From Arenibacter sp963972175 (GTDB lineage: Bacteria > Bacteroidota > Bacteroidia > Flavobacteriales > Flavobacteriaceae), in NCBI GenBank assembly GCA_963972175.1, contig CAXAVP010000119.1:1-12782 (forward strand): a stretch of 12,782 nucleotides of DNA. Direction: 5' to 3'. The translations under genes were made by a program, and so were the position numbers. Under the pieces are notes generated by a model. That model saw nothing but the letters and a program-made list of their open reading frames with translations, had not been told where the DNA came from and did not search any database. Shown here in pieces: positions 7,108-12,782 of this stretch. Each line of letters opens with the position of its first letter. The first letter of the stretch is position 1.

Positions 7108-8012
7108 ACTATTTTATCCGAATCTACCTTAGGCTCCTGCCCTCGCAAAACACTATTATCATTATATAGTTTTGTTTGATTGATGCCCTCTGGCTTTAAC
7201 CAATCGGTCTCTTTCATCTTACCATTTACACCAAAGATATCCAAGGCATTCTGATAACAGGTCTTCACCACATCGGCTTTCGCAATCCCTCTTTTTAACA
7301 TTAGGGAAGCTGTTTTTGGCACGGCAAGGGGATCACTTACACCCCAATCTGCAGAACTATCCACTATGATATTGTTACTACCATAGTTGCGCACAACTTC
7401 TACCATTCTTTCATTTCCCATTTTGGTTTTCGGATAGATGGTAAAGGCCGCCCAGAAACCACGGTCCAAGACTTCCTTGACTGTTTCTTCGTTATTGTGG
7501 TCTATAACCACCATTGAAGGGTCCAAGCCGTGCTCCAAGCATACTTCCATACTTTTTATGGTCCCCGCTTTTTTATCCCGGTGCGGCGTATGCACCTGTA
7601 CCGGCATGTTCAACTCCTTGGCCAACTCCAACTGCATCCTAAAATACTTATCTTCTGCCGGGGTCTGATCATCATATCCAATCTCCCCTATAGCCACAAC
7701 ATTTTCCTTGTGCACATACAGCGGCAACAACTCAATTACCTGCTCTGCCAAGGCCTCATTATTGGCCTCCTTGGAGTTTAATCCAATAGTACAATAATGA
7801 CATATCCCAAACTGGCTGGCCCTAAAAGGCTCCCAACCTACCAGACTGCTAAAATAATCCTGAAAAGAACCTACTTGGGTACGCGGCTGGCCCAACCAAA
7901 ATGAGGGCTCTATAATAGCTACTACCCCTGCTGCGGCCATCGCCTCATAATCATCGGTAGTCCTGGATGTCATATGCACGTGAGGATCTATAATCATCAT
8001 TTTCTCTTCCAT
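7104..8012 (-). CDS. eboB: EboB-like TatD-family metal-dependent hydrolase
   Basis: This 302-residue amidohydrolase-type TIM barrel has the TatD metal-ligand pattern: DPHVHM (9-14, His11 and His13), GEIGYD (109-114, Glu110), QVHTPHRDK (139-147, His141), VIDHNNE (169-175, His172) and VDSSADWG (217-224, Asp218). It lies closer to EboB than to the TatD DNases, as shown by the IIEPSFWLGQPR segment (33-44) and the immediate EboC neighbour. No signal peptide is present, so it is likely cytoplasmic. It is the first gene of the ebo-type unit here, as eboA is absent. The ATG at 8012 is chosen because no upstream in-frame Met is near; ATGs at residues 5 and 6 would shorten it only slightly. The substrate is unknown. 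Confidence 0.87.
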   Translation of the reverse strand: MEEKMMIIDPHVHMTSRTTDDYEAMAAAGVVAIIEPSFWLGQPRTQVGSFQDYFSSLVGWEPFRASQFGICHYCTIGLNSKEANNEALAEQVIELLPLYVHKENVVAIGEIGYDDQTPAEDKYFRMQLELAKELNMPVQVHTPHRDKKAGTIKSMEVCLEHGLDPSMVVIDHNNEETVKEVLDRGFWAAFTIYPKTKMGNERMVEVVRNYGSNNIIVDSSADWGVSDPLAVPKTASLMLKRGIAKADVVKTCYQNALDIFGVNGKMKETDWLKPEGINQTKLYNDNSVLRGQEPKVDSDKIV

Positions 8013-8254
8013 AATACTATGCTGTATGCTTTAATTGATTAATATCTTAATAAAATATACCGGTCACCTAGAACAAACGCCCTTTATTTCAATACAAATA
8101 CGTTCTTCCCATTAGCAACACCAACTGATAAAGTTATATAATTAATGGGTATAATGACATTAAAGTCACCATTTTAAAAGTGTTTTAACAGTATCCCTGC
8201 ACTTTAGCGCAAAATACCCGGCACTACAACCTATTATTTATTTTCAACAGGCTT
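8013..8254. other. intergenic region upstream of eboB
   Basis: These 242 bases contain no credible gene. Reading toward eboB, a degenerate promoter may exist at 8100-8095 (TATTTG on the minus strand), with a TTG about 21 bases upstream, but it does not fit TAnnTTTG properly. A loose minus-strand hairpin, AAAGTG at 8205-8200 pairing with CACTTT at 8182-8177, follows the upstream gene by about 50 bases. It could be a weak terminator, since TTTT follows. Neither is strong. Confidence 0.3.
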
Positions 8255-11200
8255 TCAATGGTTTAATTTCATAGCAATAAAATTGGCGACAACATCTTCC
8301 TTATCACCTGCTCCCCTAAACACCAGACAAACAACACCATTGTAAGTCGTAGGTTTTACTCCCACATTATAATTCTTTTCACTTCCTTTTTCTTTATTAA
8401 AGTACTTTAAAGTGGCTTCTCCTATAATTTTTCCTTTGGGGTCATTTTCACGGATCTCTACTTTGCCTTCATAATTGTGGTCTGCTCCAAAATACATGGA
8501 CAGGTCTATACTTTTTACATCATCCAAATCTATATCCCTAAATTTTATAAAAGAATTGTCCTTGATAGCCCCTATCAGCTTATGGCCATTTGCTTCCCAA
8601 ACGCTTAATCCTCCACTTTTAACACTTACATCCTTAGCTCCATATCTTGGAAACTTAAACACAATTTGATCCCTTACGGACAGGGTAGCTTCTGGCTGCT
8701 CCTCACTTCCTTTGTCCGCATATGAGGCCATTAACACATATTTACCATCAACCTCCTTGGCCTTATGATCTGTAAAGCCCAGATGCCCTTCTAAAGACAA
8801 GAAGGTCTCATCACCTCCTGCTTTAGCATTCAGTGATAAGATATAGTCCACTATCTTACCTACTTCATCTACCTTTAATTGCGGATGCGCAGACATCATA
8901 CTTTCTCCCCATACGCCAGATCCACCTTTAATAATTTTATCAATTAGGTAGTTTTTGTCCTTTTGGGAGTATCGCTGGGCAATCTCCTCATAGGAAGGCC
9001 CGTTAACTTTCACATTAACAGCATGACAGGCTTTACAATCCGTATCATCCATAAGCAATCTCCCCTCTGGCACTGTATTTTGTTGATGGCCCACCGTGGC
9101 CTTCACCATATCTTCCCCTTCGGGAATATAATTAAAGGTAACCTTAACGTCTTTGGGATCAATGCCACCCTCTAGGGTACTTCCATCCTGTTTATCGGTT
9201 ACTACTACCTTATACCCTACTTTTCTACCCTTCCAGAAGGTTTTATTTTCGGTATCAAGTTCAATACTCAATTCTGGCACATCATTTCCAACCAGAATTT
9301 TGGTAGTGGCTTCATCCGTATTACCTTGGGAATCCGTCACTTTTAAACGGACGGTGTAGTTGCCCGGTTCGTTAAAAGTAAAGCTAGGATTCTCAGCGGT
9401 ATCCTGAACTTCTTCTGAATTAAAGTACCATTCGTAGCTAAGTGGATCCATGTCAAAATCTACGGATTCACTTCGAGAAAAATTAACTGTAAAGGGCTGG
9501 GAACCCACCATTTTATCGGTTGTAATTCTGGATACAGGCTTACGATTGCCATTTACGTAACTAATCCTGTTTAGGCGGGCATCCATATTTTGTGTATTCC
9601 ATTTTTGCCCGTATTCCAATACGTAAAGATTTCCATCAGATGCGAAGAGCATATCCATAGGATGTGAAAACTCGCTATTGGGCATAAAAGGATCAGCTTT
9701 TACATAGTTGTGGTCCTCGTCCAATGTTACCACATACACCCAATCCCTCATCCATTCGTACAAAAGAATCTTATTTTCAAAATACGGTGGGAAATGGTTG
9801 GTGGCATTTGGGTAATCTGAGGCGTGATAAATTGGTCCCGCCATGGGGTTAACCCCTCCAGAACCCAACCAAGGAAACTCTTCCGATTCGCCATAGGAGA
9901 ACCATATCATAGACTCTTGGGCAGCCGGAAGCTCTTGTATCCCAGTATTATTGGGAGAATCATTGATCAGCTTTTCCGGATTGAATTTCTCACCCGATGT
10001 TTCGGTCGCAAAATTATAGTCGTTATAGGATTGGTTATTTCCTCTCGTATAGGGCCATCCCCAGTTCCCCGCATGCCTCGCCTGATCAAATTCGCCCATA
10101 CCGTGTGGCCCGCGGTCCGGTTTACCCTTTCCGGCATCTGGTCCCACATCGCCCCAATAGAGGTAACCTGTTGCACTATCTATAGAAAACCTAAACGGAT
10201 TTCTACTTCCCATCACATAGATCTCCGGTCTAGTATTGGGTGTGCCTTCAGGAAATAGGTTGCCCTCCGGGATGGAATATGTACCATCATCCTCCGGTTT
10301 AATCCTCAAAATCTTTCCTCTAAGATCGTTGGAATTGGCCGCAGACCTTTGTGCATCCCACAAGGCCCTTCCTTCCCTTTCGTCTATAGGCGCAAAACCG
10401 GAAGACTCAAAGGGGTTGGTATTATCGCCCAGACCTATAAACAGATTTCCATCGGGTCCAAATTCCAGCGCTCCACCACTATGACAGCATTTGCGCAAGG
10501 TTGGGACCGTGAGTAGAATTTTCTCCGATTCCAGGTCCAAGTTATCCCCTTCCAAGCTAAACCTTGAAATACGTTGTTTGGATTCTTCGCCGGGGGCGGA
10601 ATAAAACAAATAGATCCAATTGTTTTTTGCGTAATTTGGATCTACCGCTATCCCCAAAAGTCCATCTTCATTACCATAAAACAGATCCAGCTGAGCTATT
10701 ACCTTTGTTTTTTCCTCCTTAAAATCATATAATTTCAATGCTCCCCTACGTTCCACAAATAATATTCCCCTGCCAGGTAATTCTTCCAGCTCCATGGGTT
10801 CGTTCAGATTAAAGTCCAACACTTCACGTACATACCTGTTCTCTTCCGGTATTCTTTCGGTCTTGGCTTTGGCATAATCCAAATTGCCATCTCCCATGGC
10901 GTAGTTAAGTCCACCTAAAAGGTGCTTGACAAAATCTGGATTTTCAAAAGTTTCATTGGTATGCCCCATTTCGGTGTAGAAAGCCCTACCCCCATCATAA
11001 TCGTGATACCAAGATATGGGGTGGTGCTCACCATTCTCCCCGCCCTGATAACTTGTTTCATCAATTTCCAACAACACCTTTATATCCGGGTTGATATCCT
11101 TAAAATTGTACCACTCGTCCTTTTTCATCCAAGTATCGGCCATACCTTCCGTGGCCTCGTGGTTCTTATCCACTATCCGCAACTGCGCCTCCTGTACTTT

Positions 11201-11605
11201 GGGATGGTTTTTAAAATAAGCCCCTACCAATTTATTATACCAGGGCCAACCATATTCCGTATCCGTGGCGGCATGCACCCCAACAAAACCACCTCCTGCT
11301 TGAATATACCGCTCAAAATCTGCCTGTTGTGATTCATCCAGAACATCACCCGTGGTATTCATAAAAACCACCGCGGCATAATTACTTAGTATTTCCTCCG
11401 TAAAATAAGTTGCATCCTCGGTAGCGTCGACTTCGAAACCATTTTGCGCTCCCATTTTTTTCACAGCCGAAACTCCCGCCTCAATAGATCCATGTCTAAA
11501 ACCCTCAGTTTTGCTAAACACCAATATCCTTTCGTTTTTTTGGCCACATGATCCCAAAAGCCCCAAAAATACAATTGCTACAATTAACCTTTTAATATCA
11601 CTCAT
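8255..11605 (-). CDS. multidomain lipoprotein: ThuA + sorbosone-dehydrogenase propeller + PKD + cytochrome c + C-terminal beta domain
   Basis: The protein has 1116 residues. A lipoprotein signal with lipobox LGSC (Cys20) points to an envelope location. Domains in order: ThuA-like, about 26-238, with GGGFVGVHAATD and the GEHHPISWYHDYDGGRAFY region; glucose/sorbosone dehydrogenase-type six-bladed propeller, about 255-685, with EDGLLGIAVDP, CCHSGGALEFGPDGNLFIGLGD (His375) and GSRNPFRFSID; PKD domain, about 690-772; cytochrome c class I, about 848-925, with heme motif CKACH (857-861) and likely distal Met904 in VWGESMM; and a beta-rich C-terminal domain, about 950-1116, resembling CBM6-type modules. 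The fused cytochrome suggests that sugar-derivative electrons pass straight to a c-type heme. PQQ use and the substrate are inferred. The architecture recurs in Bacteroidota. It is divergent from the DUF1080 gene. Confidence 0.88.
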   Translation of the reverse strand: MSDIKRLIVAIVFLGLLGSCGQKNERILVFSKTEGFRHGSIEAGVSAVKKMGAQNGFEVDATEDATYFTEEILSNYAAVVFMNTTGDVLDESQQADFERYIQAGGGFVGVHAATDTEYGWPWYNKLVGAYFKNHPKVQEAQLRIVDKNHEATEGMADTWMKKDEWYNFKDINPDIKVLLEIDETSYQGGENGEHHPISWYHDYDGGRAFYTEMGHTNETFENPDFVKHLLGGLNYAMGDGNLDYAKAKTERIPEENRYVREVLDFNLNEPMELEELPGRGILFVERRGALKLYDFKEEKTKVIAQLDLFYGNEDGLLGIAVDPNYAKNNWIYLFYSAPGEESKQRISRFSLEGDNLDLESEKILLTVPTLRKCCHSGGALEFGPDGNLFIGLGDNTNPFESSGFAPIDEREGRALWDAQRSAANSNDLRGKILRIKPEDDGTYSIPEGNLFPEGTPNTRPEIYVMGSRNPFRFSIDSATGYLYWGDVGPDAGKGKPDRGPHGMGEFDQARHAGNWGWPYTRGNNQSYNDYNFATETSGEKFNPEKLINDSPNNTGIQELPAAQESMIWFSYGESEEFPWLGSGGVNPMAGPIYHASDYPNATNHFPPYFENKILLYEWMRDWVYVVTLDEDHNYVKADPFMPNSEFSHPMDMLFASDGNLYVLEYGQKWNTQNMDARLNRISYVNGNRKPVSRITTDKMVGSQPFTVNFSRSESVDFDMDPLSYEWYFNSEEVQDTAENPSFTFNEPGNYTVRLKVTDSQGNTDEATTKILVGNDVPELSIELDTENKTFWKGRKVGYKVVVTDKQDGSTLEGGIDPKDVKVTFNYIPEGEDMVKATVGHQQNTVPEGRLLMDDTDCKACHAVNVKVNGPSYEEIAQRYSQKDKNYLIDKIIKGGSGVWGESMMSAHPQLKVDEVGKIVDYILSLNAKAGGDETFLSLEGHLGFTDHKAKEVDGKYVLMASYADKGSEEQPEATLSVRDQIVFKFPRYGAKDVSVKSGGLSVWEANGHKLIGAIKDNSFIKFRDIDLDDVKSIDLSMYFGADHNYEGKVEIRENDPKGKIIGEATLKYFNKEKGSEKNYNVGVKPTTYNGVVCLVFRGAGDKEDVVANFIAMKLNH

Positions 11606-11767
11606 TACTTAATTATTTATATGCTTTATTCCCAACAAAAAGACACTCTAGTTGATGCCCTATAAAACTGTTTATTGCATACCAAAGCAATAAAATGGCC
11701 TTATATACAGTAGCTCCAACTTGGGATTGAACGGCAAGGTATTTAATTTCCCCTTTATACTAAAAAT

Positions 11768-11782
11768 GAAATTTAAAATTTC
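11768..11782. repeat. 15-bp perfect palindrome GAAATTT-A-AAATTTC
   Basis: Two 7-base arms around a central A form a perfect odd palindrome between two divergent sugar-related genes. This is the form of an operator for a dimeric regulator, but the composition is very AT-rich and chance cannot be excluded. No regulator gene lies in the window. Confidence 0.35.
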
Positions 11783-11804
11783 CCTGCTTCCAACCGTTAA
11801 AAAC

Positions 11805-11848
11805 AAGCCAGTTTTTTGGCTTTTCTATAACAAGGCCACCCAAAAAAC
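11805..11848. repeat. overlapping hairpins: AAGCCA/TGGCTT and GTTTTTTGG/CCAAAAAAC
   Basis: AAGCCA (11805-11810) pairs with TGGCTT (11817-11822) around a 6-base loop, followed by TTCT. The overlapping GTTTTTTGG (11811-11819) pairs perfectly over 9 bases with CCAAAAAAC (11840-11848). The two foldings exclude each other because both use 11817-11819. The arrangement resembles mutually exclusive leader structures, but it lies more than 190 bases before the DUF1080 gene, so its use is unproven. Confidence 0.35.
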
Positions 11849-11858
11849 AATCAACTAA

Positions 11859-11883
11859 CTGGTTATCAAGCACAAAAAACCAG
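11859..11883. repeat. short inverted repeat CTGGTT/AACCAG
   Basis: CTGGTT (11859-11864) and AACCAG (11878-11883) are perfect 6-base arms with a 13-base loop, just right of the larger hairpin pair. It is a weak structure on its own, noted because it belongs to the same cluster of inverted repeats. Confidence 0.3.
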
Positions 11884-12040
11884 CAGTGTTTATTTTCTTT
11901 AAAAAAAACAAAAAGTTGTGATTGTTTATCCACATAATAAGTATTTCATCCCAAATGTTAAATGTCAATGGCAAGAGCTCTGATAATTTATTAATGTGAT
12001 ATTTTTAGCCTCAAATTAATTCTGAAATATTGTAAACTCA

Positions 12041-12782
12041 ATGAAACTCAAACTATCTATTTTATTACTTTTTTTCGGATGTAGCCTGTTCGCACAAGAG
12101 CAGTTATCCCTAAAAAATTTAAACGACTTTCAAGAACAAGTCGGAAATTGGCAAATTGTTGGCGAAGTTGTTGCTGACCGGGACACCCCGGTCCACATTC
12201 ATCATGAAACGGAGCCTGAAAAAAAATCCAAAAGAAAAAAACGCAGAAAGGCAAAGGTATTACCGCATCCGGTAAGGGTCCAAGCTGGTACAGGAATTTT
12301 GTTCAACAATTATTCCTCCACCCAAAAAGACCATCTATTAACCAAATGGGAACACGGGGATATAAAATTGGAATTGGAAGTTTTAATTCCCAAAGGTTCC
12401 AATTCCGGTATTTATTTACAGGGCAGGTACGAATTGCAAATTAAGGACAGCTGGGGGGTATTACACCCTTCTTCCAGCGATTTTGGAGGTATCCATAGAA
12501 ACTGGGAAGAAGAGCCTTCCCAGGTATTTTTGGGCATCACCCCTTTAAGCAACCCTGCCAAGGCCCCAGGATTATGGCAAAAACTAAAAATTCATTTTGA
12601 GGCTCCAAAATTTGATGAGGCCGGACAAAAGATTGCCAATGCCAAATTTGTAACGGTTGAATTAAACGGACAATTAATACACACCAATGTAGAAGTACCC
12701 TTGCCTACCGGCGGCCCCATTTCCAAGGTTGAGACCGCAATGGGCCCCTTAATGATCCAAGGAGACCATGGCCCAATGGCTT
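12041..12782 (+). CDS. secreted DUF1080 (3-keto-disaccharide hydrolase-like) protein, 5' part
   Basis: The first 247 residues are in the window and the frame runs off the right edge. ATG 12041 starts MKLKLSILLLFFGCSLFAQEQ, a signal peptide probably cut after LFA; the Cys at 14 does not make a good lipobox. The mature part begins with NLNDFQEQVGNWQIVGEVVAD, then GTGILFNN (83-90), a SGIYLQGRYELQIKDSWG motif (122-139) and DFGGI (147-151), typical of the concanavalin-like DUF1080 fold. The family hydrolyses 3-keto-glycosides in characterised members. A strongly basic insert KKSKRKKRRKAK (61-72) lies between strands of the fold and is unusual. The gene is divergent from the ThuA/propeller lipoprotein, and a shared sugar-oxidation role is inferred. 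Confidence 0.85.
   Translation, partial: MKLKLSILLLFFGCSLFAQEQLSLKNLNDFQEQVGNWQIVGEVVADRDTPVHIHHETEPEKKSKRKKRRKAKVLPHPVRVQAGTGILFNNYSSTQKDHLLTKWEHGDIKLELEVLIPKGSNSGIYLQGRYELQIKDSWGVLHPSSSDFGGIHRNWEEEPSQVFLGITPLSNPAKAPGLWQKLKIHFEAPKFDEAGQKIANAKFVTVELNGQLIHTNVEVPLPTGGPISKVETAMGPLMIQGDHGPMA

Larger units (their letters stand above)
2078..8012 (-). other. ebo-type operon: eboB-eboC-eboD-eboE-eboF-TMEM220
   Basis: Six minus-strand genes are packed without real gaps. eboB/eboC overlap by 4 nt (ATGA), and eboC/eboD are 11 nt apart. eboD/eboE overlap by 7 nt, eboE/eboF abut as TAAATG, and eboF and the TMEM220 gene are 1 nt apart. The order B-C-D-E-F is that of the ebo cluster (EDB cluster in pseudomonads), tied in cyanobacteria to scytonemin-precursor export and in Pseudomonas to a nematode-repellent trait. 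eboA, normally first, is not in the window; the gene upstream is unrelated and 242 nt away. The start of transcription is probably in 8013-8254, but no convincing promoter was found there. Confidence 0.8.
11606..12040. other. 435-bp divergent intergenic region with several inverted repeats
   Basis: No gene of credible length is seen on either strand. This AT-rich stretch must hold the promoters of both divergent genes, but only imperfect -7 boxes were found: TTGCTTTG on the minus strand at 11690-11683 and TAATTCTG on the plus strand at 12017-12024, each one mismatch from TAnnTTTG. Three short inverted repeats cluster at 11768-11883 and may be operator-like or RNA structures; they are listed separately. 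Confidence 0.45.

Noticed and set aside
8177..8205. Intrinsic terminator after the ThuA lipoprotein gene
   Set aside because: The stem is only six pairs plus three after a 6-base bulge, and the T tract is short. It is noted in the intergenic entry but is too weak to call.
9824..10258. Plus-strand open frame of 144 codons within the lipoprotein gene
   Set aside because: It has no family resemblance, low-complexity composition and lies wholly antisense to the well-supported propeller domain.
12057..12254. Minus-strand small open frame opposite the DUF1080 gene start
   Set aside because: It overlaps the signal peptide and first domain of a clear secreted protein, and its Phe-rich sequence is the complement of the Lys-rich insert.
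1..12782. Mobile elements, CRISPR arrays, tRNA genes, phage or defence genes
   Set aside because: No transposase or integrase, no regularly spaced repeats, and no tRNA-like or attachment-site sequence was found when reading both strands.

Overview
The window looks like chromosome from a marine-type member of the Bacteroidota, most probably Flavobacteriaceae. The signs are moderately AT-rich DNA, genes with A-rich rather than Shine-Dalgarno leaders, matches to the Bacteroidota -7 promoter box TAnnTTTG, a DnaX of flavobacterial type without the zinc-binding cysteines, and large ThuA/sorbosone-dehydrogenase/cytochrome lipoproteins. The genus cannot be fixed from what is visible.

Layout. (1) Positions 1-146, minus strand: 5' part of the RNase P RNA gene rnpB, running off the left edge. 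It is transcribed divergently from dnaX. (2) 282-2089, plus strand: dnaX, encoding the clamp-loader subunits gamma and tau. The frame is split by a run of ten A at 1342-1351. Zero-frame reading gives a 360-residue gamma-like protein, and a -1 shift gives a 602-residue tau. (3) 2078-8012, minus strand: six tightly packed genes. Five match EboB, EboC, EboD, EboE and EboF in canonical order, and the sixth is a small TMEM220-like membrane protein. Junctions are 4- and 7-nt overlaps, a direct stop-start abutment, and 1- and 11-nt gaps, so this is one transcription unit. No eboA is visible. (4) 8255-11605, minus strand: a 1116-residue lipoprotein joining ThuA, sorbosone-dehydrogenase-type propeller, PKD, cytochrome c and a C-terminal beta-rich domain. 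(5) 12041 to the right edge, plus strand: 5' part of a secreted DUF1080 (3-keto-disaccharide hydrolase-like) gene, divergent from (4).

How they fit. rnpB and dnaX are housekeeping genes. The ebo-type cluster belongs to a family linked, from general knowledge, to moving or processing a secondary-metabolite precursor toward the periplasm in cyanobacteria and other bacteria; its substrate here is unknown. The ThuA/propeller/cytochrome lipoprotein and the DUF1080 protein probably work outside the inner membrane on oxidised or 3-keto sugars. The two most informative points are the apparent programmed frameshift or slippage in dnaX and the ebo cluster without eboA, whose EboD and EboF both differ from their enzyme superfamilies at active-site positions. 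No transposase, integrase, CRISPR array, tRNA or rRNA was seen.
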